Shown here piece after piece: positions 7,518 through 16,705 of a DNA stretch of 64,000 bases. The position numbers and the translations under genes were made by a program. The notes beneath the pieces were generated by a model. The model did not search any database, was not told the DNA's origin, and saw only the letters and a list, made by a program, of their open reading frames with translations. The DNA is taken from assembly GCF_000426485.1 (NCBI RefSeq), contig NZ_AUFL01000005.1:186001-250000 (forward strand), given 5' to 3'. This DNA comes from Indolivaga capnocytophagoides DSM 22835 (lineage in GTDB: Bacteria > Bacteroidota > Bacteroidia > Bacteroidales > Dysgonomonadaceae). Each line of letters starts with the position of its first letter. The first letter of the stretch is position 1.

Positions 7518-9071
7518 ATGATGAAAAAAATATGGATATTCTGGACATCAGTGATGTTCATTCTCGCAGCAATTCTGTTCTCTTCTTGCGGAAGTAAAAA
7601 ACCGCAGCCGAGTTACAGTGATCTGAAATACCCCAAAAGAGAATTTCGTGGAGCCTGGATACAAACTGTATGGCAAGGTCAGTATAAATCGATGAACAGT
7701 ACACAAATGAAACATTATTTCGTTTCGATACTGAACAAGATGCAGGCTGCCGGAATCAATGCTGTCATTTTTCAGGTACGTCCGCAGGCCGATGCCTTCT
7801 ACTATTCCGAGCTGGAACCTTGGAGCAGTTTTATGACAGGAACACAAGGCAAAGGATTGCCGGATGGATTCGATCCTCTAGCTTTTATGACCGAAGAATG
7901 CCATAAACGTGGAATGGAACTGCACGCATGGCTCAACCCATACAGGGTATCGGCATCAGAGAATCAGGTATTGATGAAAAATCACATCTATTACCGAGAG
8001 CCTGAACGTTTCGTAAAATACGGTACTCAAATATTCTTTGATCCGGGTATCCCTGCCAACAGGGAATATATCTGTAAAGTTGTGAAAGACATTGTGAGCA
8101 GGTATAATGTCGATGCCATCCATATGGACGACTACTTCTATCCTTATCCTATCGCAGGAAAACCATTTCCTGACGAGCGCAGCTTTGCCCGCTATGGAGC
8201 AGAACAGGGATTCGATGCGGCGCATAAAGACGATTGGAGAAGAAACAACGTAAACTCACTGATCAAGGAAATAAAAGAAACAATTATACTGACTAAACCC
8301 TGGGTAAGATTCGGGATAAGTCCGTTCGGAATATACCGGAACAAACGCAGCACCCCTAACGGAACAGGCAGCAATACCAACGGACTGCAAAACTATGACG
8401 ACCTGTATGCAGATGTGAAGCTTTGGGTCAAAAACGGCTGGATAGATTACAATATGCCCCAGATATATTGGGAGATCGGACACAAAGCCGCAGATTACAC
8501 AACCCTTATTCAATGGTGGTCTGAAAACAACTTCGGACGTCCTTTGTACATCGGACAGGATATCAAACGAACAATGGATGCAGAAATGCCCTCGGGAGAT
8601 AATCAACTGGATGAAAAGATGCGCCTGTCGAGAAGCTTTCAAAATGTACACGGCAATTCTTTTTGGGACGGATACAGTCTTATCTCAAACTACAGAGGAG
8701 TATCGGATGCACTAAGCCGCGAGTACCACAAATATCCTGCGCTTATTCCCCCATATACTTTTATGCACAACAAAGCTCCACAGAAGGTAAAGAATATCAA
8801 AGAACTCTATACCGAGAAAGAGCATTTACTGATCTGGGACAGCAATAAAAAAGAGGGAAATCCCGAAACGGCCAGCTACTTTGTTATTTACAGATTTGAA
8901 GAAGGTCAACCCGAAAACATTGAAAACCCCGCTAATATAGTAGGTATTACTTCCGATAATCAATACATATTGCCTTATGAAGGAGGTAAACGTAAGTTTA
9001 AATATGTAATTACGGCAGTAGATGCTTTCCATAACGAATCGAAAGGAAAGTCTAAAAAAATTAAGTTATAA
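7518..9071 (+). CDS. Family 10 glycosylhydrolase-like (GHL10) lipoprotein
   Basis: A 517-residue exported lipoprotein (signal peptide, lipobox FSSC at about C23). Residues 40-370 match the GHL10 (DUF187, YngK-type) barrel, beginning FRGAWIQTVWQ and followed by NAVIFQVRPQADAFY, LHAWLNPYR and IHMDDYFYPYP segments, then GISPFGIYRNKR. The C-terminal 90 residues resemble a fibronectin type III-like module. The family is thought to act on cell-envelope or plant glycans, but the substrate is unsettled. ATG codons occur at 7518 and 7521. The next gene follows after 3 bases, so it probably heads a three-gene unit with the methyltransferase and a small protein. Confidence 0.88.
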   Translation: MMKKIWIFWTSVMFILAAILFSSCGSKKPQPSYSDLKYPKREFRGAWIQTVWQGQYKSMNSTQMKHYFVSILNKMQAAGINAVIFQVRPQADAFYYSELEPWSSFMTGTQGKGLPDGFDPLAFMTEECHKRGMELHAWLNPYRVSASENQVLMKNHIYYREPERFVKYGTQIFFDPGIPANREYICKVVKDIVSRYNVDAIHMDDYFYPYPIAGKPFPDERSFARYGAEQGFDAAHKDDWRRNNVNSLIKEIKETIILTKPWVRFGISPFGIYRNKRSTPNGTGSNTNGLQNYDDLYADVKLWVKNGWIDYNMPQIYWEIGHKAADYTTLIQWWSENNFGRPLYIGQDIKRTMDAEMPSGDNQLDEKMRLSRSFQNVHGNSFWDGYSLISNYRGVSDALSREYHKYPALIPPYTFMHNKAPQKVKNIKELYTEKEHLLIWDSNKKEGNPETASYFVIYRFEEGQPENIENPANIVGITSDNQYILPYEGGKRKFKYVITAVDAFHNESKGKSKKIKL

Positions 9072-9074
9072 ATA

Positions 9075-10247
9075 ATGGCACAAGAAAATTTTGAGATGAT
9101 AGCCAAAACCATGGCAGGTTTAGAAGATGTTTTAGCAGAAGAGTTAATCGCTCTTGGAGCTAATGACATACAGATAGGACGCCGCATGGTATCTTTTTCG
9201 GGCGATCAGGCTCTTCTATACAGGGCAAACATGCATTGCAGAACTGCTCTCCGGATACTGAAACCGATTTTCCAGTTTAAGGCAAAAAATGCAGACGAAG
9301 TATACGCCGAAGTAAAAAAGTACAAATGGTACGAAATTCTGACCGAAACAAACACTTTCGCAATAGATGCGGTCGTATTCTCTTCGATCTTTACACACTC
9401 TAAGTTTGTAGCTTACCGTGTAAAAGATGCTATTGCCGACTACTTCACACAACGTGCAGGTAAACGTCCGTCAGTAAAGGTCAGTAATCCTGATGTTTTG
9501 ATAAACATACACATCGCCGAGAATATCTGTACCATATCATTAGACAGTTCGGGCGAATCACTTCACAAACGAGGATACAGGGTCGCTCAGACGGAAGCTC
9601 CGCTCAACGAGGTGCTTGCGGCTGGTATGATTCTGAAAACAGGCTGGAGAGGACAATCAGACTTTGTAGATCCAATGTGCGGGTCGGGTACTCTTTTGAT
9701 AGAAGCCGCCATGATAGCCATGAATATCCCTCCGGGCATTTACCGCAGCGGTTTTGCTTTCGAAAAATGGAATGATTTCAATCAGGATTTGTTCGATACC
9801 ATATACAATGATGACAGTGCAGAACGTGAGTTTAAGTATAAAATTTACGGATCGGATATTCAACAAAAAGCCATTGATATAGCTACCGAGAATGTGAAGA
9901 GTGCAGGAGTAGCGAAATATGTCGAATTAAAAACAATGCCTTTTCAACAATATACAAAGGCTCCTGCCGAGAATGGGTTTATCGTAACTAATCCTCCTTA
10001 TGGAGAACGTATCAAACCAGATGACCTCTTCGGGTTGTACGATATGATCGGAGAACGCCTGAAACATGTATTTATGGGCTATACTGCATGGATACTAAGC
10101 TACCGTAAAGACTGCTTTAACAAACTGGGGCTTAAAACCTCGGAGAGAATCTTTCTGGTCAACGGTTCTCTTGAATGTGAGTTCAGAAAATATGAACTGT
10201 TTGCCGGCAAGAGAGACGATTTGAAGAAAAACCAGGAAACAAACTAG
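9075..10247 (+). CDS. THUMP-domain class I SAM-dependent RNA methyltransferase (RlmL-like)
   Basis: A 390-residue protein. The N-terminal half has a THUMP RNA-binding domain, and the C-terminal half a Rossmann methyltransferase with the SAM loop DPMCGSGTLLIEAA and the catalytic NPPYGERI motif (N-P-P-Y, typical of N2-guanine methylation). It matches the N-terminal module of RlmL, which methylates G2445 of 23S rRNA in E. coli; the RlmK half is absent, as is usual outside the gammaproteobacteria. Cytoplasmic, acts on RNA. It starts 3 bases after the GHL10 gene and ends 3 bases before a small gene. Confidence 0.9.
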   Translation: MAQENFEMIAKTMAGLEDVLAEELIALGANDIQIGRRMVSFSGDQALLYRANMHCRTALRILKPIFQFKAKNADEVYAEVKKYKWYEILTETNTFAIDAVVFSSIFTHSKFVAYRVKDAIADYFTQRAGKRPSVKVSNPDVLINIHIAENICTISLDSSGESLHKRGYRVAQTEAPLNEVLAAGMILKTGWRGQSDFVDPMCGSGTLLIEAAMIAMNIPPGIYRSGFAFEKWNDFNQDLFDTIYNDDSAEREFKYKIYGSDIQQKAIDIATENVKSAGVAKYVELKTMPFQQYTKAPAENGFIVTNPPYGERIKPDDLFGLYDMIGERLKHVFMGYTAWILSYRKDCFNKLGLKTSERIFLVNGSLECEFRKYELFAGKRDDLKKNQETN

Positions 10248-10250
10248 CAG

Positions 10251-10526
10251 ATGGAATTTCTAAAGGTTGGTGATTTTTGGACATATCAGATTCCCGAATG
10301 GGATAATTACGAAAAAGATATTCTTGAAAAGATTCTTTTCAAATTAGACTTTATATCCGTATCCGGCTATATCATGGCTCTCGAGGCAGATGTATGGAAG
10401 ATAGAATATCAGGATCACACTTTCAGACTGGCCAATGATCTGGTGCATGGTTGCGAAATTAAGACGGACAGTGAAGAAGCACTTCCTTTGATGCAGGAAT
10501 TGATCAAAAAACTGCCATTAGAATAA
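10251..10526 (+). CDS. Small hypothetical protein
   Basis: A 91-residue acidic soluble protein with no signal peptide or membrane segment and no family that is recognised. It begins MEFLKVGDFWTYQIPEWDN, has an aromatic-rich first half and ends with a short helix. It starts 3 bases after the RNA methyltransferase and is the last gene before a strong hairpin at 10537-10563, so it belongs to that operon. Codon use looks like that of its neighbours, which supports a real gene. Confidence 0.65.
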   Translation: MEFLKVGDFWTYQIPEWDNYEKDILEKILFKLDFISVSGYIMALEADVWKIEYQDHTFRLANDLVHGCEIKTDSEEALPLMQELIKKLPLE

Positions 10527-10536
10527 CGAAAAAAGG

Positions 10537-10563
10537 GCTGTTCCTTTTTACTTTTGGAACAGC
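10537..10563. terminator. Hairpin between convergent genes
   Basis: GCTGTTCC (10537-10544) pairs with GGAACAGC (10556-10563). T-rich sequence follows on plus and A-rich sequence precedes, so it can end transcription from both the methyltransferase operon and asd. Confidence 0.75.
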
Positions 10564-10591
10564 ACCTTTCTTTATATGTTGAAATACTTAC

Positions 10592-11602
10592 TTACAAAGC
10601 ATTTTCTTTGATCAGGTACTCAGCTATCTGAACAGCATTCAAAGCAGCACCTTTCTTTATCTGATCACTTACCGACCAAAATGAAAGTCCATTCGGATTA
10701 GTTATATCTTTACGGATGCGTCCGACATATACTTCTTCTTTATTAGCTACAAACAATGGCATAGGATAATCTTTGTTTGCAGGGTCGTCTTGAAGTATAA
10801 CTCCATTTCCTTCTGCAGCCAATGCAGCCTTAGCTTCCTCTACAGAGATTGGTCTTTCGGTTTCTATCCATGTAGCTTCGGAGTGAGCTCTTACAACAGG
10901 TACACGTACACATGTAGCACTAACTTCTATATCAGAGTGCATGATCTTGCGAGTCTCGTTGTACATCTTCATTTCCTCTTTGGTATAGCCGTTATCAGTA
11001 AACACGTCGACCTGAGGAATAACATTATATGCCAACTGGTAAGCAAACTTTTCGACAGTAACTTCTTCTTTATTGAGTATCTGTTTAAACTGGTTTACCA
11101 ATTCGTCCATAGCTGTTGCTCCCGCTCCGGATGCAGCCTGATAGGTAGATACATGTACCCGTTTGATGTGAGATACTTTTTCCAGCGGATTCAACGCAAC
11201 CACCAACTGGATAGTGGTACAATTAGGGTTAGCTATAATATTACGGGGACGTACTTTGGCATCTTCGCCATTCACTTCGGGAACAACCAAAGGCACATCC
11301 TTATCCATACGGAATGCACTTGAATTATCGATCATTACTGTTCCAAACTGGGTTATAGTATCGGCAAACTCAATTGATGTACCACCTCCGGCAGAAACAA
11401 ATGCAATATCAATATCTTTAAAGTCATCGTTGTGCTTAAGTTCCTTTACCGTATACTTCTTACCCTTGAAAGTGTATTCTTTACCTGCACTACGGGCAGA
11501 ACCAAACAAGACTAATTCATCAAACGGGAAATTGCGTTCGTCAAGAACTTTCAAAAATTCCTGGCCGACCGCTCCACTTACGCCAACAATTGCAATTTTC
11601 AT
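10592..11602 (-). CDS. asd: Aspartate-semialdehyde dehydrogenase
   Basis: A 336-residue cytoplasmic enzyme that reduces aspartyl phosphate to aspartate semialdehyde with NADPH, the branch point to lysine, diaminopimelate, threonine and methionine. The N terminus shows the NADP-binding GVSGAVGQE loop (7-15). The catalytic cysteine is C128 in the segment NPNCTT, and the conserved QAASGAGA segment follows. The length is normal for the bacterial family. It is transcribed alone: promoter -7 box at 11663-11670 and shared hairpin downstream. It supplies DAP to the murE gene product encoded in the same window. Confidence 0.96.
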   Translation of the reverse strand: MKIAIVGVSGAVGQEFLKVLDERNFPFDELVLFGSARSAGKEYTFKGKKYTVKELKHNDDFKDIDIAFVSAGGGTSIEFADTITQFGTVMIDNSSAFRMDKDVPLVVPEVNGEDAKVRPRNIIANPNCTTIQLVVALNPLEKVSHIKRVHVSTYQAASGAGATAMDELVNQFKQILNKEEVTVEKFAYQLAYNVIPQVDVFTDNGYTKEEMKMYNETRKIMHSDIEVSATCVRVPVVRAHSEATWIETERPISVEEAKAALAAEGNGVILQDDPANKDYPMPLFVANKEEVYVGRIRKDITNPNGLSFWSVSDQIKKGAALNAVQIAEYLIKENAL

Positions 11603-11662
11603 TTTTGTGTTGATTGTTAATAATAAATAATTCTTTTACCTTGAGACTTAGAATCTCCTTCG

Positions 11663-11670
11663 CAAAGATA
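11663..11670 (-). promoter_or_regulatory. Promoter -7 element for asd
   Basis: TATCTTTG on the minus strand fits TAnnTTTG, followed by GCG as in other promoters here. The start would be near 11658, giving a leader of about 56 bases. No -33 TTTG at standard spacing. Confidence 0.5.
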
Positions 11671-11813
11671 GACTTTTTATCTATGCTATAGATATATGAT
11701 TATATATATTTACGAGAAGAAGAATATTAAGGATAAAGCCGTTATCTAAAAACACAGAAATGCAAAGTATATTTTACATTTCATTGATAGAATAAGTTTA
11801 TCGGATATTGCCT

Positions 11814-11842
11814 TTTGGCTCGAATTTTATTTGGTATATTTG
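11814..11842 (+). promoter_or_regulatory. Promoter for the DUF3298 lipoprotein gene
   Basis: TTTG (11814-11817) and TATATTTG (11835-11842), spaced by 17 bases, two fewer than the consensus. The leader of about 110 bases contains AGGTCT...ATTAAATACT at 11859-11939, perhaps a very diverged copy of the dispersed repeat. The whole gap 11603-11956 otherwise shows only this and the asd promoter. Confidence 0.5.
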
Positions 11843-11956
11843 CGTATAAATTAGTTTTTAGGTCTTATTCCTCTTTGCTCGAGTTGCTCGAATAAATAAC
11901 AATCGGAAGTTATCATTTAGGAATAAGTTATTAAATACTATATGTTATTTTACAAT

Positions 11957-12808
11957 ATGAAAATTCATTATTTATATTTACTGCTACTCGGAGTGTTTGT
12001 GTTCTCAATGGAGTCTTGTAAAAAGCAGGTTTCCAGTACAGCGGATAACGACATACAATTCGACACGATACATTCAGTCCGAAATTATCACATAGACAAC
12101 GACTCTACACAGCCTTCGTCTAACTTGAAAGTGACTTTTATCTATCCGAAATACTATAGCGACGGAGCCTTACTTGATTCGATTCAGGAGATTTTCATAT
12201 CCAGCTTTCTCGATGAACATTATTCGCATCTAAAACCAACCGAAGCTATTACAGCCTATGAAGATGCATATATCGAAAATTACAAGCAAGATGTCAATAT
12301 CTATATCAAAGACCGAGTTTCGGGAGCATCCCATGATGATAATGACAATTACTTCTCTTACTATGAAACGATCAGCAATGAGATTCTTTTCAATAAGGGA
12401 AAAATACTATCTTTTCAGGTAAAACAAGTGAATTATAAAGGAGGTGCAACGTCTTATGAATATCTCAAAAACCATACTATAAACCTCGAAACAGGTAAAT
12501 TAATGATGGAAGATGACATCTTTAATTCCGGATTCGAAAAGTTCCTATCATCAATATTCAAAGACAGGCTGATGAAGTCCAATAAGGTTCAAACAATTAA
12601 TGATCTCGAAAATCTCGGGTATTTCGGTATTGATGAAATAGTACCAAACAACAATTTTTATGTTGACAGTAAAGGTATTACTTATATATTCAACAAAGGT
12701 GAATATTCAGCGTATCAACTGGATGCAATCAAGATCTTTATACCATATGACGAGTTGAGCCTTGTATTGAAAGAAAATTCACCGATAAGTCAATTTATAG
12801 AGAAATAA
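11957..12808 (+). CDS. DUF3298 (RsiV-like) domain lipoprotein
   Basis: A protein of 283 residues if read from the ATG at 11957 (an upstream in-frame ATG at 11942 would add five residues before the signal peptide). It has a hydrophobic signal sequence and a cysteine in SMESC, a weak lipobox. The C-terminal half has the DUF3298 pattern: an NYKGGATSYEY segment, then NLETGKL and, near the end, a KGEYSAYQLDAIKIFIPY stretch. The same domain occurs in RsiV, the lysozyme-sensing anti-sigma factor, and in many lipoproteins of this phylum. Function is unknown. Its TAA stop is joined to the head of repeat copy C. Confidence 0.75.
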   Translation: MKIHYLYLLLLGVFVFSMESCKKQVSSTADNDIQFDTIHSVRNYHIDNDSTQPSSNLKVTFIYPKYYSDGALLDSIQEIFISSFLDEHYSHLKPTEAITAYEDAYIENYKQDVNIYIKDRVSGASHDDNDNYFSYYETISNEILFNKGKILSFQVKQVNYKGGATSYEYLKNHTINLETGKLMMEDDIFNSGFEKFLSSIFKDRLMKSNKVQTINDLENLGYFGIDEIVPNNNFYVDSKGITYIFNKGEYSAYQLDAIKIFIPYDELSLVLKENSPISQFIEK

Positions 12809-12898
12809 GGTCACAAACCTATTTATTGCTTTGGCTTGTATAACAACGTGAGTTTATTATAACTAAAAATGTATCATTAAATACTTTTATTTACTAAA
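12806..12898 (+). repeat. Dispersed palindromic repeat, full-length copy (C)
   Basis: Head AAGGTCACAAACCT at 12807-12820 sharing bases with the TAA stop of the DUF3298 gene, then GCTTTGGCTTGTATAACAAC and tail GTATCATTAAATACTTTTA. It fills the gap before rsmG. Confidence 0.88.
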
Positions 12899-12903
12899 TA
12901 GTT

Positions 12904-13524
12904 ATGGATATTATACTGAAATACTTTCCGAATCTGACAGATAAGCAAAAAGCCCAATTTGCAGCCCTTTATGATCTGTATCTTGATTGGAATTCGAAGA
13001 TCAATGTGATATCCCGCAAAGATATTGAAAACTTGTATACACACCACGTTCTTCATTCATTAGGCATAGCAAAAGTTATTTCTTTCAAGCCCGGAAGTTC
13101 TATAATGGATGTAGGCACTGGAGGAGGTTTTCCGGGAGTACCTTTAGCTATTTTATTCCCTGAAACCCGATTCTTACTTGTAGATAGCATCGGCAAAAAA
13201 ATAAAGGTAGCAACAGAAGTATCGAATGCTATCGGACTTGAAAATATCAGTTTCAGACACTGCAGAGCACAGGAAGAGAAAGGCAAATTCGATTTTGTAG
13301 TGAGCCGTGCGGTTATGCCGCTTGAAGAGTTAGTAAAAATAATAAAGAAGAATATATCCAAAGAACAGCAAAACTCTTTACCAAACGGGCTGATATGCCT
13401 GAAAGGCGGAGAACTGGAAGGAGAAGTAGCCCCATTCAGAAAATATGCCGAAATCGACGATTTGAGTAATTTCTTTTCTGAAGATTTTTTTGAGACAAAG
13501 AAGGTAGTTTACCTACCTCTGTAA
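12904..13524 (+). CDS. rsmG: 16S rRNA (guanine527-N7)-methyltransferase
   Basis: A 206-residue cytoplasmic methyltransferase (GidB family). The SAM-binding loop is DVGTGGGFPGVPLA at about 69-82, followed by LVDSIGKKIKV and VVSRAV, as in E. coli RsmG, which methylates G527 in the 530 loop of 16S rRNA. The length is normal. It is read just after repeat copy C and 16 bases before an MBL-fold hydrolase gene, with which it is probably co-transcribed. Confidence 0.95.
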   Translation: MDIILKYFPNLTDKQKAQFAALYDLYLDWNSKINVISRKDIENLYTHHVLHSLGIAKVISFKPGSSIMDVGTGGGFPGVPLAILFPETRFLLVDSIGKKIKVATEVSNAIGLENISFRHCRAQEEKGKFDFVVSRAVMPLEELVKIIKKNISKEQQNSLPNGLICLKGGELEGEVAPFRKYAEIDDLSNFFSEDFFETKKVVYLPL

Positions 13525-13540
13525 ATAAAATAGAAATACG

Positions 13541-14179
13541 ATGAACATAAAGATATTCGAATTCAATCCAATCGCAGAAAACACATACGTTGTTTATGAC
13601 GAAACCAAAGAATGCGTGATTATCGATGCTGGCTGTTTTTTCCCTGATGAAAAAAGGCAGTTGCTGGATTTCATACTGGACAACGATCTTGTGGTCAAAC
13701 ACCTACTAAATACACATCTCCATTTCGATCATGTTTTTGGAAATAAGTTTATACTGGATCAGTTTGGCTTAAAAGCATTTGCTAACGATAAAGATTTATT
13801 TCTTTTAGAGGCAATGCCGGCACAGATGCGCATGTTTGGATTCAGAGACGCAGAAGAAGCTCCGGAAGTCGGCAGTTTCATTAAAGAAAATGATACAATA
13901 GAATTCGGCAATCAGAAGTTCATTGTATTGGAAGTTCCGGGACATTCGCCGGGCAGCGTTGCGTTTTATAGTATCGAAGGCGAATGTGTATTTGTCGGAG
14001 ATGCCTTATTCAGGGGAAGTATCGGTCGTACCGATCTTGCAGGAGGCAATCAATCTCAATTGATCGAAGCCATAAGAACCCGCTTGTTAACATTACCTCC
14101 GGAAACTATCGTTTATCCCGGTCACGGACCGCAAACAAGCATCAGAGACGAGAAAAGGAATAACCCTTTCTTACAATAA
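13541..14179 (+). CDS. MBL-fold metallohydrolase (glyoxalase II-like)
   Basis: A 212-residue cytoplasmic protein with the metallo-beta-lactamase metal-binding motif THLHFDH (H59, H61, D63, H64), then PGHSPGS, VGDALF and a final YPGHGP histidine. The set of ligands matches the glyoxalase II-like hydrolases, which split thioesters such as S-lactoylglutathione or related small substrates. It lacks the C-terminal domain of true glyoxalase II, so the substrate is open. It forms an operon with rsmG and ends 5 bases before a strong hairpin. Confidence 0.88.
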   Translation: MNIKIFEFNPIAENTYVVYDETKECVIIDAGCFFPDEKRQLLDFILDNDLVVKHLLNTHLHFDHVFGNKFILDQFGLKAFANDKDLFLLEAMPAQMRMFGFRDAEEAPEVGSFIKENDTIEFGNQKFIVLEVPGHSPGSVAFYSIEGECVFVGDALFRGSIGRTDLAGGNQSQLIEAIRTRLLTLPPETIVYPGHGPQTSIRDEKRNNPFLQ

Positions 14180-14184
14180 ACCAA

Positions 14185-14220
14185 TACAAAAAGGCGAATC
14201 AATCGATTCGCCTTTTTGTA
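14185..14220. terminator. Bidirectional terminator hairpin
   Basis: A perfect 16-bp stem with an AATC loop, GGCGAATC/GATTCGCC in its core and A5/T5 at the base, between the convergent MBL hydrolase and tsf genes. Confidence 0.9.
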
Positions 14221-14240
14221 TATTAACTCTATTGTGCTAA

Positions 14241-15065
14241 TTATTCAGCATTCAAAGAGAAACGTTTGAATCCTACAACAGTAAGTTCTTTATCCACAGA
14301 ATGCAGATATTGCTCAATGTTTTGTTTAGGATTCTTAATAAATTCTTGTTGAAGAAGAGTAAACTCTTTGTAGAATTTAGTCAATGCACCTTCAGCAATT
14401 TTCTCGATCAAGTTTTCAGGTTTACCTGCTTCACGAGCTTTTTCTCTAGCAAGGTTTAATTCTCTTTCTTTGATTTCTTCAGATACCTCTTCAGCTTTCA
14501 AAGCAACAGGATTCATTGCAGCAATTTGCATAGCCACATCTCTTGCTACCTGAGCATCCACACCTGCTTTGTTGAAACCTACGATAGTAGCCAACTTGTT
14601 TCCCGGGTGTATATATGATACAACAGAAGGAGCAGACAATGTTTCAAAAGAACCTATTTCCATCTTTTCACCAGTTACCCCCATACGGTCTGTAACTAGA
14701 TCTTCGATTCTGCGTCCATCGACTTGTACATTGTTTAACGCATCTAATGATTCAGGTTTGTTAGCTAATGCAGCATCAAGGATAGTAGTAGTTAATCCTA
14801 CGAATTCAGCATTGATAGCCACGAAGTCTGTTTCACACTTTAATGCTACAAGAGCAGCGAAATCATTGTTTACACCTGCTAATACACAACCTTCAGAAGC
14901 TTCACGGTCGCCACGTTTTGCAGCGAAAGCTTGTCCTTTTTTACGAATAATTTCGATAGCTTTATCAAAATCGCCACCAGCTTCGCTCAATGCATTTTTA
15001 CAATCCATCATACCTGCGCCTGTTCTTTTGCGTAGGTTTTGGATATCAGCCATACTAACTGCCAT
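14241..15065 (-). CDS. tsf: Translation elongation factor Ts
   Basis: A 274-residue guanine nucleotide exchange factor for EF-Tu. The N-terminal UBA-like part (MADIQNLRKRTGAGMMDCKNAL) and the core motif CETDFVAIN, which contacts EF-Tu, are intact. It lies downstream of rpsB, as in most bacteria, but the 206-base gap holds a hairpin with a T-tract and a diverged repeat copy, so part of the tsf message may come from a separate start or from read-through. Confidence 0.97.
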   Translation of the reverse strand: MAVSMADIQNLRKRTGAGMMDCKNALSEAGGDFDKAIEIIRKKGQAFAAKRGDREASEGCVLAGVNNDFAALVALKCETDFVAINAEFVGLTTTILDAALANKPESLDALNNVQVDGRRIEDLVTDRMGVTGEKMEIGSFETLSAPSVVSYIHPGNKLATIVGFNKAGVDAQVARDVAMQIAAMNPVALKAEEVSEEIKERELNLAREKAREAGKPENLIEKIAEGALTKFYKEFTLLQQEFIKNPKQNIEQYLHSVDKELTVVGFKRFSLNAE

Positions 15066-15090
15066 ATTCTTTATTGTATTTTTTAGATTA

Positions 15091-15187
15091 TAAAGGTCTC
15101 AGACCTATTTATTATTTAGGTAAGTAAACAACCAAACACAATATCAATCGTGTGGTATATCAGAGACTTTAGTCTACTTACATTGGT
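15091..15187 (+). repeat. Dispersed palindromic repeat with diverged tail (D)
   Basis: Exact head AAGGTCTCAGACCT at 15093-15106, 28 bases before the tsf start. The right part has drifted: ATTTAGGTAAGTAAACAACC is recognisable, but the ATCATTAAATACTTT tail is not. Confidence 0.8.
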
Positions 15188-15195
15188 ATATTAAA

Positions 15196-15256
15196 AAAAG
15201 AGAAGGTTAAGAATCAGGCCTAAGAATGTTTGTTCCCAGCTGTTATTCTTAACCTT
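15196..15256 (-). terminator. Hairpin with T-tract after rpsB
   Basis: AAGGTTAAGAAT (15245-15256 read on minus) pairs perfectly over 12 bp with ATTCTTAACCTT (15203-15214), followed on the minus strand by CTCTTTTTTT. The 30-base loop is long. It would stop or attenuate transcription between rpsB and tsf. Confidence 0.65.
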
Positions 15257-15271
15257 TATGTATTTACGAGA

Positions 15272-16117
15272 TTACTCTTCGTCTTTCACATATTTGCTAG
15301 CAACAGCAGCCTTCAGAGCTTCTTCGTCATCTTTAGATGCACGTTCTTTTTTAGCTCCGGTTTTAGCTTTACGCTCTCTTCTTGCACCTTCTTCCTGAGC
15401 TTCGGCAGCAGTACTGTCTGCTTTTTCTACTTTGCGTTCTTCTAAACCTTCTTTGATAGATTCGCAAAGGTGAGAAAGAATCACTTCGATAGATTTAGCA
15501 GCATCATCATTTGCAGGGATAACAAAATCTATATCCGAGGGATTAGAGTTTGTATCTACCATTGCAAATACTGGAATACCTAAACGTTGAGCTTCTTTCA
15601 CTGCGATATTTTCTTTCAAAACATCAACAATGAACAGAGCAGAAGGAAGACGTGTTAAATCTTGGATAGACCCTAGAGTTTTTTCCAATTTAGCACGTTG
15701 ACGAGTGATTTGAAGTTTTTCTCTCTTAGAAAGAGTATCAAATGTACCGTCTTTAATCATTTTGTCAATAGTTGACATTTTCTTAACAGCCTTACGGATA
15801 GTAGGAAAGTTAGTCAACATACCTCCTGGCCAACGTTCAATAACGTATGGCATATTTACTGATTGTGATAAATCGGCAACGACTTGTTTAGCTTGCTTTT
15901 TAGTTGCAACGAACAAGATTTTTTTACCTGATTTAGCTATTTGTTTCAATGCAGCAGCAGCTTCGTCAGCCTTTGCGATTGTTTTGTATAGGTCGATAAT
16001 GTGAATGCCATTACGCTCCATAAAAATATAAGGAGCCATAGCTGGATTCCACTTTCTTTTTAAGTGTCCGAAGTGTACACCAGCTTCAAGTAATTGGTCA
16101 AATTCTAATTTTGCCAT
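15272..16117 (-). CDS. rpsB: 30S ribosomal protein S2
   Basis: A 281-residue ribosomal protein with the standard S2 core (VHFGHLKRKWNPAMAPYIF near the start, later PVFAMVDTNSNPSDIDFVIP). The last 50 residues are a charged tail rich in Glu, Lys, Arg and Ala, longer than the 240-residue E. coli protein. Upstream lies a 197-base region with two clear stems that may be a leader. It is part of the rplM-rpsI-rpsB-tsf gene order. Confidence 0.97.
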   Translation of the reverse strand: MAKLEFDQLLEAGVHFGHLKRKWNPAMAPYIFMERNGIHIIDLYKTIAKADEAAAALKQIAKSGKKILFVATKKQAKQVVADLSQSVNMPYVIERWPGGMLTNFPTIRKAVKKMSTIDKMIKDGTFDTLSKREKLQITRQRAKLEKTLGSIQDLTRLPSALFIVDVLKENIAVKEAQRLGIPVFAMVDTNSNPSDIDFVIPANDDAAKSIEVILSHLCESIKEGLEERKVEKADSTAAEAQEEGARRERKAKTGAKKERASKDDEEALKAAVASKYVKDEE

Positions 16118-16313
16118 TTTTGTTTTTTCGTTTTTAATGCGTTTACTTTCTTTTTCTGCAAATTTGAATTGCCGGGTAGCTCATCAAAGAAGTCCCGTCA
16201 ATTTAGATACTAAACGTAACTTTTGCCGACGTATTGACAACGTCTATATTTCTGTTCGCTATAAGAACTAAGCCACGAAAGACCAATTCTGATAAGCGAA
16301 AGCCATAGCCAAA
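16118..16313 (-). ncRNA. Possible structured leader of rpsB
   Basis: The long rpsI-rpsB gap carries two stems on the coding strand: TTCGCTTAT (16300-16292) with TATAGCGAA (16263-16255), and GACGTTGTCAATACGTC (16244-16228). S2 mRNA leaders that bind S2 are known in other bacteria; here the idea rests only on the stems and position. Confidence 0.35.
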
Positions 16314-16700
16314 TTAACGTTTTGAGAATTGAAATCTTTTTCTTGCTTTTGGTTGTCCCGGTTTTTTACGTTCAACAACACGAGGATCACGAGTCATAAA
16401 GCCTTCTGCTCTTAGAGCTGGTTTATCATCTGCATTGATCTTTACAAGCGCACGAGCTATACCTAGACGTGCAGCTTCTGCTTGCCCTTTGTAACCACCA
16501 CCATTCAGATTGATTTTAATGTCATATTTTTCAACAACACCTAATTTATTTAGAGGTTGAGTCACAACATACTGAAGGATTGATGAAGGGAAGTAATTTG
16601 TTAAATCTCGTTTGTTGATAACAATTTTTCCGGTTCCCTCGCTAACGTATACACGAGCTACTGCAGCTTTGCGTCTTCCGATTGCATTTATTACTTCCAT
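16314..16700 (-). CDS. rpsI: 30S ribosomal protein S9
   Basis: A 128-residue ribosomal protein with the expected AIGRRKAAVARV N terminus and the basic C-terminal tail ending GQPKARKRFQFSKR, whose last Arg reaches the P-site tRNA. Normal length. It starts 5 bases after rplM ends, the almost universal L13-S9 pair, so both are made from one message. Confidence 0.98.
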   Translation of the reverse strand: MEVINAIGRRKAAVARVYVSEGTGKIVINKRDLTNYFPSSILQYVVTQPLNKLGVVEKYDIKINLNGGGYKGQAEAARLGIARALVKINADDKPALRAEGFMTRDPRVVERKKPGQPKARKRFQFSKR

Positions 16701-16705
16701 TGTTA

